From: Chitiniphilus eburneus
Lineage (GTDB): Bacteria; Pseudomonadota; Gammaproteobacteria; Burkholderiales; Chitinibacteraceae
Reading direction: 5' to 3'
Assembly: GCF_005048205.1 (NCBI RefSeq)
Contig: NZ_SUMF01000027.1
Location: 1-44,942, forward strand
Length of the DNA: 44,942 nt
Shown: in pieces, positions 27,941-37,492 of the stretch
How positions within the stretch are numbered: the stretch's first letter is position 1
How the letters are laid out: each line of letters opens with the position of its first letter
Position numbers and translations under genes: made by a program
The notes under the pieces: generated by a model
Seen by the model: only the letters and a program-made list of their open reading frames with translations
The model's database searches: none
Told to the model about the DNA's origin: nothing

Positions 27941-29851
27941 ATGATTACGATCTCTTTGCCCGATGGCAGTAAACGCGAATTCCCCCAGTCATTGACGGTG
28001 CAGGAGCTTGCCACCGCCATCGGGCCGGGGCTCGGCGCCGCCACCCTCGCCGGGAAAGTGGACGGCAAGCTGGTGGACGCGGCCTACCCGCTGACCCGCG
28101 ACGCCACCGTGGAAATCGTCACCGACCGCCACCCGGATGCGCTGGAGGTGATCCGCCACTCCACCGCGCATTTGCTGGCACAGGCAGTGCAACGGCTTTT
28201 CCCCGGTACCCAGGTCACCATCGGCCCGATAATCGAAAACGGCTTCTATTACGACTTCGCCGGCGAGCGGCCCTTCACGCCGGAGGATCTGCCCGCGATC
28301 GAAGCCGAAATGGCGCGCATCGTGAAAGAAGGATTACCCGTCACCCGTTCGGAAAAAACCCGCGACGCGGCCGCCGATTTCTTTGCCGGGCTGGGCGAGC
28401 AATACAAGGTGGAAATCCTGCGCGATATCCCCACCGACGAAGCGCTCTCGCTGTATACGCAGGGCGAATTCACCGATCTGTGTCGCGGCCCGCACGTTCC
28501 CAATACCGGCAAATTGCGCGCATTCAAGTTGATGAAGGTATCGGGTGCCTATTGGCGCGGCAATTCGGACAACGCCATGCTGAGCCGGATCTACGGCACC
28601 GCGTGGCTCAATGAAAAGGACCTGAAGGCGTATCTGCTGCAACTGGAAGAAGCGGAAAAGCGCGATCACCGCAAGATCGGCAAGCTGCTGGATTTGTTCC
28701 ACCAGCAGGAAGAAGCACCCGGCATGGTGTTCTGGCACTACAAGGGCTGGGCGCTGTGGCAGGCGGTGGAGCAATACATGCGCCGCGTGTATCGCGATTC
28801 GGGCTATCGCGAGGTGAAGGCGCCGCAGGTGCTGGATATCTCGCTCTGGAAGCGGTCCGGCCACTGGGACAACTACCAGGAAAACATGTTCATCACCGAA
28901 TCGGAGAAGCACCAGTACGCGCTGAAACCGATGAACTGCCCCGGGCATATCCAGATTTTCAAGCAGGGCCTGCGCAGCTATCGCGACCTGCCGATCCGCT
29001 ACGGCGAATTCGGCGGCTGCCATCGCAACGAGCCTTCCGGCGCGCTGCACGGCATCATGCGCGTGCGCGCCTTCACCCAGGACGATGGCCACGTGTTCTG
29101 CACCGAAGCGCAGATCGCCGACGAGGTGAAGGCCTTCCATCGCCAGGCGCTCAAGGTGTATGCCGATTTCGGTTTCCACGACATCGCGGTGAAGATCGCA
29201 CTGCGCCCCGAAGCCGGCAAGCGGCTGGGCAGCGACGAGGTGTGGGACAAGGCCGAGGCACTGTTGCGCAATGCGCTCAGCGCCTGTGACGTGACGTGGG
29301 AAGAACTGCCCGGCGAGGGCGCGTTCTACAGCCCCAAGATCGAGTACCACCTGAAGGACGCCATCGGCCGCGAGTGGCAGGTCGGCACCATCCAGGTCGA
29401 TTACCTGATGCCCGAGCGCCTGGGCGCGGAATACATCGACGAGCATTCGCAGCGGCGCAGCCCGGTAATGCTGCACCGGGCCATCGTCGGCTCGCTGGAG
29501 CGGTTCCTCGGCATCCTGATCGAGCACCATGCGGGGTATTTCCCGGCCTGGCTGGCGCCAGTGCAGGCGATGCTGATCAACGTGACCGATGCACAGGCCG
29601 ACTATGTGGAAACCGTGCGCGCCACGCTGGTGCGCGAGGGCTTCCGCGTCGAATCCGATCTGCGCAACGAGAAGATCGGCTACAAGATTCGCGAGAACAC
29701 CTTGCAGCGCATTCCCTACCTGCTGGTGGTGGGCGACCGCGAGAAAGAGGAAGGCACCGTCACCGTGCGCGCCCGCTCTGGCGAGGACCTGGGCACGCTG
29801 TCGCTGGCCGACTTCGCCGCGCGACTGCGTGCGGAAACGACCATCGGCTGA
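27941..29851 (+). CDS. obaO: Threonyl-tRNA synthetase, likely obafluorin self-resistance (ObaO-like)
   Basis: A full-length 636-residue class II ThrRS. An N-terminal TGS domain ([13 protein letters not shown]) is followed by the editing domain with HSTAH and CRGPH, the catalytic core with [15 protein letters not shown] and [13 protein letters not shown], and the anticodon-binding domain. All zinc and editing residues look intact. It is not followed by infC-rpmI-rplT, the usual housekeeping setting, but ends an obafluorin-type cluster, whose product inhibits ThrRS. The position aligned to E. coli Leu489 is Met490. ATG 27941 is chosen as the normal family start. If the genome has no other thrS, it would also be the housekeeping enzyme. 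Confidence 0.88.
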   Translation: MITISLPDGSKREFPQSLTVQELATAIGPGLGAATLAGKVDGKLVDAAYPLTRDATVEIVTDRHPDALEVIRHSTAHLLAQAVQRLFPGTQVTIGPIIENGFYYDFAGERPFTPEDLPAIEAEMARIVKEGLPVTRSEKTRDAAADFFAGLGEQYKVEILRDIPTDEALSLYTQGEFTDLCRGPHVPNTGKLRAFKLMKVSGAYWRGNSDNAMLSRIYGTAWLNEKDLKAYLLQLEEAEKRDHRKIGKLLDLFHQQEEAPGMVFWHYKGWALWQAVEQYMRRVYRDSGYREVKAPQVLDISLWKRSGHWDNYQENMFITESEKHQYALKPMNCPGHIQIFKQGLRSYRDLPIRYGEFGGCHRNEPSGALHGIMRVRAFTQDDGHVFCTEAQIADEVKAFHRQALKVYADFGFHDIAVKIALRPEAGKRLGSDEVWDKAEALLRNALSACDVTWEELPGEGAFYSPKIEYHLKDAIGREWQVGTIQVDYLMPERLGAEYIDEHSQRRSPVMLHRAIVGSLERFLGILIEHHAGYFPAWLAPVQAMLINVTDAQADYVETVRATLVREGFRVESDLRNEKIGYKIRENTLQRIPYLLVVGDREKEEGTVTVRARSGEDLGTLSLADFAARLRAETTIG

Positions 29852-29995
29852 CCACCCGCGAACCTTGCCCGGCCCGCCGGGTGGCCGGGATCGCTGGGCC
29901 GATCAGGCGGAGCGCCCGCCTGCACGCCGGCGCCATGCGCATTCCGGACAGGGTCAATGGGTGGGCCAACGATGTAACGCTGGGCGGGCACGACG

Positions 29996-30047
29996 CCGCC
30001 CGAAGTGCACCGAACGCTGTCGTGAAACAGGTGACGACACGCCCTAG
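29996..30047. repeat. Partial MITE-like repeat (right end)
   Basis: About 50 bases match the right end of the full element at 32751-33022, including GTGCACCGAACGCTGTCG and GAAACAGGTGACGACACGCC, and end in CTAG. Only the right terminus is recognisable; the rest of the preceding intergenic region does not match. The terminal CTA supplies the stop codon of the luxR gene on the minus strand. Confidence 0.8.
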
Positions 30048-30757
30048 ATCAGCATACCCAGCAGCGCGGCCCGCACCACCGCCGCCGTCTTGTTGGCGGT
30101 CTGCAATTTGACGATGGCGTTGCGGATGTGGAAATCGATGGTGGTCTTCGACAGCGACAGGATGTCGGATATCTCCGCCGCCGACTTGCCGTCGGCGGTC
30201 CACTTGAGCACCTCCTGCTCGCGCGCGGTCAGCGCTTCGGTGGTCTCGTTGCGCAGGCGGTCGCCGACGATGCGTGACAGCGTGAGATGCGTCAGGCTCG
30301 CCAGCCATTTCAGCTTATGTTCCTGCGCCGCCAGTTCGTGTTCGCCCAGCGGCTCGCCGGAGCGCGCCACGGTGAGCATGCCACCGACCCCGCGCGCATC
30401 CAGGCTGGATTGCGCCCACCCCACCCGCAGGCCGGCCGCGCGCGCCTCGCTCCACAGCCGCGGCGTGCCAGCGAACAACGCGTCGTCCCACAGCAGGGGC
30501 CGCTGCGAGCGCCGCCCGTGGTGGATGCTGGGATCGAGCGCCATGTAATCCTGCGCCAGGTAGTGATCCCGCCAGCTCGGGGGGTAGTTGTTCAGCCAGA
30601 CAATGCGCGGGCTGGACATCGGATACGGCAGTTGCAGGCCATAGGCGCAATACTCGAACCCCAGTTCGCGGGCCGCCTGTTCGACGCGCGCGAACACCGC
30701 CTGCTCGCACCCGGCCCGCTCGGCCAGGTCCAGCAGATCCGCTTGCCAGGTTTTCAT
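30044..30757 (-). CDS. LuxR-family quorum-sensing-type regulator (LuxR solo in this window)
   Basis: A 237-residue regulator with an N-terminal autoinducer-binding domain and a C-terminal LuxR helix-turn-helix (LTAREQEVLKWTADGKSAAEI, with the DNA helix around TTIDFHIRN). The ligand-pocket pattern of acyl-homoserine-lactone receptors is visible: W-x3-Y in SWRDHY, DP in LDPS and W in LLWDD. No luxI-type synthase lies in the window. It is convergent with the ThrRS gene. It is a likely activator of the cluster, supported by position and by the dyad 54 bases upstream of its start. No strong ribosome site is seen. Confidence 0.88.
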   Translation of the reverse strand: MKTWQADLLDLAERAGCEQAVFARVEQAARELGFEYCAYGLQLPYPMSSPRIVWLNNYPPSWRDHYLAQDYMALDPSIHHGRRSQRPLLWDDALFAGTPRLWSEARAAGLRVGWAQSSLDARGVGGMLTVARSGEPLGEHELAAQEHKLKWLASLTHLTLSRIVGDRLRNETTEALTAREQEVLKWTADGKSAAEISDILSLSKTTIDFHIRNAIVKLQTANKTAAVVRAALLGMLI

Positions 30758-30810
30758 GCTCGTTGCCGCCCTGTCGCCCGCAGTTGCAGGCTGGTCATAT
30801 CGGTATCTAA

Positions 30811-30830
30811 ATCCAGTTTTATTTCTGGAT
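30811..30830. promoter_or_regulatory. Candidate lux box upstream of luxR
   Basis: ATCCAGTTTTATTTCTGGAT is a 20-bp inverted repeat with perfect 6-bp arms (ATCCAG/CTGGAT) around an 8-bp AT-rich centre. Length and symmetry match LuxR-type operators. It lies 54-73 bases upstream of the luxR start, within an AT-rich region, suggesting autoregulation. No second copy was found by eye near the N-oxygenase gene. Confidence 0.5.
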
Positions 30831-30968
30831 AATTACAAATATAACTAGTAAATGCAAATAATTATCTTATTAATAACTTACGAATATAAGAATAATTAGG
30901 TAAAAGCCAGGTCCAGGCAGCCGAGGCAAAACGCATGCGGGCAAGGGATCAAAGGGGATCGAGCCGAC

Positions 30969-32042
30969 CTAAACCAGTGCCGAAGCGCCGTGATAGCTCA
31001 CCCACAACCCCACCAGCACGATCAGGACGCCCGAGAAATAAGGCGTCCGGCGCGCCAGTTCGCCGAAGCCCCGCCAGCGACGGGATGCATGCCGCACGCT
31101 GATCGCGGCCAGGCTACCGGATAGCACCAGCGTCAACGCCAGGCCAATGCTGAAGCACAGCACCAGTGATGCGCCCAGGGTGAGCTGCTTCAGTTGCAGG
31201 CACAGCAGCAGCACGGTGATCGACGCCGGGCACGGGATCAGGCCACCGGTCAGCCCGAACAGGGCGATTTGCGTGGTGGTGACGTCGCGCTGGGCGAAGC
31301 GACGCTGGATCTGCTCGGCGTGCGCGCGCTCGTGGGCATCCGCGTACTGCACTTCCAGCACAACCTCGCCGTTGCGGTTTCCCTCGGCGAAGCGCAGTAG
31401 ATGGTCGTGGGCGTGATCGCCATGGCGCAGCACCAGCGTCGCTTCGAACGCGTGTGGTGCCGGCACCGGGTCAGCCGATTCCAGGCTGCCCATGCGCGAC
31501 ACGAAGCCGAAGGTCTGCTGCGAGCCGTCGGGCCGCTGCGTGCGCACCTGCACATCGCGCGCCAGCCAGTGGTGCCCCATCCTGCCCTGCTGACGCAGGC
31601 GGAAGCGTGGCACCTCATCGTCGGTCAGCGCCAACCACACCATGCCGTGCCCGGTATCGATGCGGTCGGGCTGGGCGGATTCCGCCACCACCTGCAAGGT
31701 GCGCTGCGCACGCCAGGTGCGCCACAGCATCCACAGCGCGATGACGACGATCAGCACGCCCGACGCCAACTGGAAATACGGCTCGGTAGTGGCGACATCC
31801 CAATGGTTGCCAAAATAAAAGCCCATCATCGCCACCGCCCACACCACCGCCGTGTGCGACAACGTCGCGGCCAGACCCAGCAGCGCGGCCTGTCCCACGG
31901 TGCCGCGCACCGCCACGATGAAGGCAGCCATCATGGTCTTGGAATGGCCCGGCTCCAACCCGTGCAATACGCCGAGCAGGATGGCGCTGGGGATGAACAG
32001 CCAGGCGTTACCTTGCTGCAACAGCGTGGAAAAGTCGTTCAT
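30969..32042 (-). CDS. rcnA: Nickel/cobalt efflux protein RcnA (NicO family)
   Basis: A 357-residue membrane protein with about six hydrophobic segments. HGLEPGHSKTMMAA near the N terminus and GGLIPCPASITVLLLC in the second half are the family's conserved transmembrane motifs. A soluble loop between them (about residues 115-245) carries scattered histidines (HGDHAHDH, HERAHAEQ), typical of metal binding. The gene diverges from rcnR, and the shared spacer holds a consensus RcnR site, so efflux should be derepressed by Ni or Co. It exports these ions from the cytoplasm. Confidence 0.93.
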   Translation of the reverse strand: MNDFSTLLQQGNAWLFIPSAILLGVLHGLEPGHSKTMMAAFIVAVRGTVGQAALLGLAATLSHTAVVWAVAMMGFYFGNHWDVATTEPYFQLASGVLIVVIALWMLWRTWRAQRTLQVVAESAQPDRIDTGHGMVWLALTDDEVPRFRLRQQGRMGHHWLARDVQVRTQRPDGSQQTFGFVSRMGSLESADPVPAPHAFEATLVLRHGDHAHDHLLRFAEGNRNGEVVLEVQYADAHERAHAEQIQRRFAQRDVTTTQIALFGLTGGLIPCPASITVLLLCLQLKQLTLGASLVLCFSIGLALTLVLSGSLAAISVRHASRRWRGFGELARRTPYFSGVLIVLVGLWVSYHGASALV

Positions 32043-32079
32043 GGCGGTGGGCAGGCCGGCAATGGGAAGCTGCCGATGA

Positions 32080-32094
32080 TACTACCCCCCAGTA
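32080..32094. promoter_or_regulatory. RcnR operator
   Basis: The sequence TACTACCCCCCAGTA, read on the minus strand as TACTGGGGGGTAGTA, matches the known RcnR site: a G tract flanked by TACT and AGTA. It sits between the divergent rcnA and rcnR genes, 38 bases upstream of the rcnA start and 48 before that of rcnR. Binding of apo-RcnR would repress both genes. Confidence 0.93.
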
Positions 32095-32141
32095 TCTGCA
32101 TGCTACGCTGCGATGGCTTCGCACTTTGATATGGATCACCG

Positions 32142-32414
32142 ATGGCACACACGATCAGGGACAAAGCCAAACTGCTGGCGCGGGTACGCCGCATCCAGGG
32201 CCAGGCGACCGCGCTGGAAAAGCAGCTCTGCGACGAAACCGATTGCGGTGCGGTGCTCCAGCAGATCGCGGCGATCCGTGGTGCGGTGAACGGGCTGATG
32301 GTGGCGGTGATCGAAGGTCACCTGACCGATCACGTGGTGAAGGAAGCCGATCCGGCACAACGCCAGCAAGACCTGGACGTGGCGCTGGGAGTGATCAAGT
32401 CCTATCTGAAGTAG
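32142..32414 (+). CDS. rcnR: Ni/Co-responsive repressor RcnR
   Basis: A 90-residue CsoR/RcnR-family all-helical repressor. The residues that bind nickel or cobalt in E. coli RcnR are at the same positions: His3 (MAHTIRDK), Cys35 ([10 protein letters not shown]), His60 and His64 (EGHLTDHVV). The [14 protein letters not shown] block is almost identical to RcnR. This pattern separates it from formaldehyde-responsive FrmR and copper-responsive CsoR. It controls the divergent exporter gene through the operator at 32080-32094. Confidence 0.94.
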   Translation: MAHTIRDKAKLLARVRRIQGQATALEKQLCDETDCGAVLQQIAAIRGAVNGLMVAVIEGHLTDHVVKEADPAQRQQDLDVALGVIKSYLK

Positions 32415-32463
32415 CTGCCCGCCGCCGCAATCGACATATGTTTTCTACAGAGAAAAAGTACCG

Positions 32464-32754
32464 ATGAAGCTGAAGTATCCAGTTCTGGCGATGATTTGCG
32501 CGGCCAATGGCGTGATTCTGTTCTTTGTCTCGTTTCTTGCAGTCGGGGGGCATGGCGAGGGTCGCGGTGTCATCACTGTCCAGGTGCTCGGGTTCGCCTG
32601 GATCGCCATGTTCACCTTGGTTGCCGTGCGCACAGCGCAACGCGGGAAGTGCGCGCTTGCAACGATACTGGCGGCCATGACCTTGCCCGCTGCCTGGGTA
32701 GCGGGAATGGTTGTGCTCATCGGCAGCTTGCTGAGAAGCCTGCTTGGTTTCTAG
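32464..32754 (+). CDS. Small hypothetical membrane protein
   Basis: A 96-residue protein with three hydrophobic stretches: MICAANGVILFFVSFLAV, VLGFAWIAMFTLVAV and LAAMTLPAAWVAGMVVLIG. Short polar loops (GGHGEGRG, RTAQRGK) lie between them. An AGAGAAAAAG purine run precedes the ATG. I do not recognise the family. Its stop codon TAG lies in the CTAG at the left edge of the MITE-like element, so the element's insertion may have trimmed or changed the original C terminus. It is real rather than spurious mainly on hydropathy and spacing after rcnR. Confidence 0.6.
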   Translation: MKLKYPVLAMICAANGVILFFVSFLAVGGHGEGRGVITVQVLGFAWIAMFTLVAVRTAQRGKCALATILAAMTLPAAWVAGMVVLIGSLLRSLLGF

Positions 32755-33022
32755 GGCGTGTCGTCACCTGTTTCGCGGCAGCGCTGGGTCGAAAAAGCAC
32801 CAGCCATCAGGCGCGCGACGCAGGCAACAACCAGTTATTGGCAAGGAGTGCAACGCAGTGGATGGTGTTTTTTCGGCCCAGCCCTGCGGGTTCGGTGCAT
32901 TTCGGGCGCCGCGCGGCGTCGCAGGCCGCTTGCGGTATCCATACCGCCGCGCGTCCAGCTCCTGGCATGGCATCCCGAACTGCACCGAACGCTGTCGCGA
33001 AACAGGTGACGACACGCCCTAG
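32751..33022. repeat. MITE-like element with CTAG-bounded terminal inverted repeats
   Basis: A 272-bp element starting CTAGGGCGTGTCGTCACCTG and ending in the reverse complement, ...CAGGTGACGACACGCCCTAG. The terminal inverted repeats extend about 33 bases with one mismatch. The interior has no convincing gene. CTAG at both edges may be the target duplication, as with IS5-type transposases. Related sequences are at 8028-8252 (decayed) and 29996-30047 (right end only), so it has been mobile in this genome; the transposase would have to come from elsewhere. Confidence 0.85.
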
Positions 33023-33047
33023 CATTGCGCCTGGCTGGCCGGCACGA

Positions 33048-33347
33048 TCACACGAACGCGCCCAGCATCGCCGCCAGCTTCACCGCCGCCAGGATGCTGG
33101 TCTGGATGTCCGCCGCACGGTCGATGTCCTGCTTGAGCTGGCGGATCGCATCCAGATCGGCCGGGGTGGTCAGCACGCCTTCCTTGAACAGCGCCAGCCG
33201 CGCGCTGAGCAGCTCTTCGGTAGCCTTGGTGATCGCAGGCTTGAGCTGCCACTTGTCCGCCGGGCCGGCGGCGGCATACTGGTCGAACAGCGCATCGAGC
33301 GCGGCTTCGGCAAGGCGGACGTATTCGCGGTCCTGGATATCGGCCAT
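33048..33347 (-). CDS. Small hypothetical helical protein
   Basis: A 99-residue, probably all-helical soluble protein (DREYVRLAEAALDALFDQY, later DLDAIRQLKQDIDRAADIQ) with no signal peptide or membrane segment except a mildly hydrophobic end. I do not recognise a family. It starts four bases after the lipoprotein gene's stop, with a GGAG site inside that gene's end, so the two form an operon and probably act together. Function unknown. Confidence 0.75.
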   Translation of the reverse strand: MADIQDREYVRLAEAALDALFDQYAAAGPADKWQLKPAITKATEELLSARLALFKEGVLTTPADLDAIRQLKQDIDRAADIQTSILAAVKLAAMLGAFV

Positions 33348-33350
33348 GGT

Positions 33351-34226
33351 TCAACGCTCCGTGGTGGCGCATTCGGCGATGGAAGCCAGCGGAACCGCCT
33401 CCACCCGTTGCCAGTAAGGGCTGGCGTCCAGCTCCGCCTTGGTCGCCTGCAACCGGCTGGACGCCGTGGCCGGGTCCACGCCCTTGAGCGTGCCAGCGAA
33501 GGTGAAGCCATACTGGATCGCGCCCAGCAGGCCGGATAGCGTAACGTCGTCATAGCGGGCCAGCAGCCCATCCAGCTTGCGGCCCTGCTCCACCGCCGCC
33601 AGCGTCAGCCGCAATGCTTCGGCATGCCTGGCCTCATAGCCAGCGACGCCGGTATAGAAGCGATCGAACTGACGCTGCGCCAGGCTCTGGTCGCCCTTGG
33701 CGGCGACCTTTTTGAACTCGGCGAAGGTTTCGCGCAGCGCGGTGGGATACAGCGGATCCTGATCGACATCGCTGGCGAAGTTGACCAGTTGCAATGTCAG
33801 CTTGGCCACGGCGCTGCGACCGCACGACACATGCCGCGCACCGAGCGCACTGCCCTGCGGCAGGCTGTCGTAGGCACTGCCCAGCAGCATGTAGGCAGTG
33901 CGAATCTCGCGGAACTCATTCTCGATGGTGGTGTTCTGGCGCGTGGATTTCAGCGTGCCGACCATTTGCACCGCATCGGAGAAACTGGGGCTGCCCGCCC
34001 CCCGCTGCGCGACGGCCGCATAGGCCTGCTGGAACAGTACGTCCTGCGATTCGTTGCGTATCTCGCCGTAATCCTGGAACAGCGCTTCATACGCATCCAG
34101 CGCCTCGTTGGATTTGGCCTCGAACGCCTTCACCGCCGCCACCAGCGCCTCCGCCTTTTCCGGCGTGCACGCCGCCAGCGGCAATGCCAGGGCCAGCAGA
34201 CAGATCGCTTTCATTACAGGTCGCAT
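33351..34226 (-). CDS. Hypothetical lipoprotein
   Basis: A 291-residue protein with a lipoprotein signal: MKAICLLALALPLAAC, where LAAC is the lipobox and Cys becomes lipidated. The mature part is rich in Ala, Lys and Glu and looks helical. I use ATG 34226; ATG 34214 (MKAIC) is an alternative four codons later. The gene is followed after three bases by the 99-residue helical protein gene. About 270 bases without a gene separate it from the divergent ettA, and this spacer should hold both promoters. No family recognised. Confidence 0.8.
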   Translation of the reverse strand: MRPVMKAICLLALALPLAACTPEKAEALVAAVKAFEAKSNEALDAYEALFQDYGEIRNESQDVLFQQAYAAVAQRGAGSPSFSDAVQMVGTLKSTRQNTTIENEFREIRTAYMLLGSAYDSLPQGSALGARHVSCGRSAVAKLTLQLVNFASDVDQDPLYPTALRETFAEFKKVAAKGDQSLAQRQFDRFYTGVAGYEARHAEALRLTLAAVEQGRKLDGLLARYDDVTLSGLLGAIQYGFTFAGTLKGVDPATASSRLQATKAELDASPYWQRVEAVPLASIAECATTER

Positions 34227-34496
34227 GCACGTTTCCCATCGGTTAACCGCCGGTCGCAACGCGACCCTCGCCACACCGTAGTGAATGCCGAAGGCATATT
34301 CAAGCCGGCCCGCGATTCCGAGGGCGGGGAGTGGAATCGACCAAACAGAGCCGGTGCCCGCACTCCACCGCGAACTCGCGGCGGCTCGCCGGGGGCCAGC
34401 CATCGTCGGAATCCGGACCCAGGCCAAACAACACACCCCAAGGCTCGCCGCACCGATTAAACTGGCGCCCATCGTGCAACCCCCAGTGGATAACCC

Positions 34497-36164
<1,668 letters not shown>

Positions 36165-36221
36165 ACACGCAGGCGCGCGGGGAGGGGGAAAGAGAGCAAG
36201 GGGAAGGGAAACAAAACCTGA

Positions 36222-36412
36222 CCCCCAAATCCTGAACCGCAGAGAACACGGAGAGCACAGCGTTTCACGGGGAAAACCAAGGGAAGAAAAGGAAAGAGGA
36301 AGGAAGCCAGGCGCACCGGGCAATGCGTTGCCCCGCCGTGGCTCCGCTCTCTTTCATTTCCTCCGGTTTTCTTCGTGAAACGCTGTGCTCTTCGTGATTC
36401 AAGACTTGGGGT
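36222..36412. repeat. Long intergenic palindrome, CCCCAAAT family, copy 1
   Basis: A roughly 190-bp imperfect inverted repeat between ettA and the next oxidoreductase gene. Left arm elements CCCCCAAATCCTGAA, GAGAACACGGAGAGCACAGC and GTTTCACG are mirrored on the right by GTGAAACGCTGTGCTCTTCG and TTCAAGACTTGGGG. A related copy is at 38475-38613. No gene is seen in the roughly 395-base spacer; the palindrome may act as a terminator-like structure after ettA. Confidence 0.82.
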
Positions 36413-36559
36413 TTGGGGTATCGCGCGCGGTTGCGCTTCCCCCTTCTCTCTTCCCCTCCTTTGCCTGCGCTGCCTTCCTTACAGCCTGCCCGCTTCCCCC
36501 ATCGACGCCCTGGACCTGGCAAGCGTATCTTCAGATATCGCTTCGCAAGGGCCGTGTCC

Positions 36560-37492
36560 ATGACCTCCCAGACCGTTTCCGCCCCCGCTCCGCTGCGGCT
36601 GGGCATCGTCGGCTGTGCGCCGTTCACCCACGGCCGGATGTGGGCCGAGCAATGGCAGCGCGAACCCGAGCACGGCCTGATCGCCGCGCGGCTGTGGGAT
36701 GACGATCCGGCCATCGCCGGGCAACTGGCCGAACGGCTCGGCGCCAGTGTGGCCGATTCGCCTGACGCCGTTGCCGACGACTGCGACGGCATACTGATCA
36801 CCGTGCTGGACGCCGACCGCTACCTGGAACTCGTCCGCCCCCACCTGCTGGCCGGGCGCCGGGTGTTCCTCAACCGCCCGCTGGCCGGCAACCTGGGCGA
36901 TGCCCGCGAGATCCTGGCGCTGGCCGAGGCGCATGGCGCGCGCGTCTATTCCGCATCCGCGCTGCTGCACACCCACGCCGCCGAACGCATCCGCGCCGTG
37001 CTGGCCGAACTGGGCGAGTTGCGTTTCTTCAGCGTCACCGGCCCCACCGACACCGCCGACTGGTACCTGCCGCACCTGTTCGCCTGTCTGGCCGGCACGC
37101 TGGGCTGCGGCCTCGCCCGCGTGCTGCACGCCGACCTGCCGTGCATCGACGGCGACCCGCATCGCCTCAGCGGCCCGGCCATCGTCAGTGTGGAATACGG
37201 CCAGGACGCCGCCATTGGCCCGGTACGCGGCGTGCTGGCGCTGGTCGGGCCGGGCAGCGACTGGTACGGCTTCACCCTCAAGCTCTACGGCAGCCTGGGC
37301 ATCTCGCAGGATCTGGAATTCGATGTGGGCTACGGCCTGATGTTCGCCGCAATGCGCGATTTCTTCGCCACCGGCGCCGAGCCGCTGCCGCGCGCACTGA
37401 TGCTGGAACAGACTGCCGCCCACTACGCCGTACTGCGCGCCGCGCGCGAGGGCGGCCCCGCCGAGATCGACCCACAAGGAGCCCGACCATGA
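36560..37492 (+). CDS. Gfo/Idh/MocA-family oxidoreductase, divergent
   Basis: A 310-residue protein with a Rossmann N terminus (RLGIVGCAPFTHGRM) and a Gfo/Idh-like remainder. The usual EKP catalytic motif appears as LNRPLAGN, where Lys is replaced by Arg, and the dinucleotide motif GCAPFT is unusual. This suggests an altered or lost dehydrogenase activity. The start is ATG 36560 with AAGG upstream. It overlaps the next Gfo/Idh gene by four bases, so the pair is translated together and may form a complex or successive steps on one sugar-like substrate. Substrate unknown. Confidence 0.75.
   Translation: MTSQTVSAPAPLRLGIVGCAPFTHGRMWAEQWQREPEHGLIAARLWDDDPAIAGQLAERLGASVADSPDAVADDCDGILITVLDADRYLELVRPHLLAGRRVFLNRPLAGNLGDAREILALAEAHGARVYSASALLHTHAAERIRAVLAELGELRFFSVTGPTDTADWYLPHLFACLAGTLGCGLARVLHADLPCIDGDPHRLSGPAIVSVEYGQDAAIGPVRGVLALVGPGSDWYGFTLKLYGSLGISQDLEFDVGYGLMFAAMRDFFATGAEPLPRALMLEQTAAHYAVLRAAREGGPAEIDPQGARP

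Noticed and set aside
29865-29900. GC-rich hairpin (CCCGGC...GCCGGG) after the ThrRS gene as an intrinsic terminator
   Set aside because: The stem is plausible but no run of T follows on the plus strand, and such stems are frequent at this GC content.
32758-33015. Open frames on both strands inside the MITE-like element
   Set aside because: They follow the palindromic DNA, lack ribosome sites and encode no recognisable domain.
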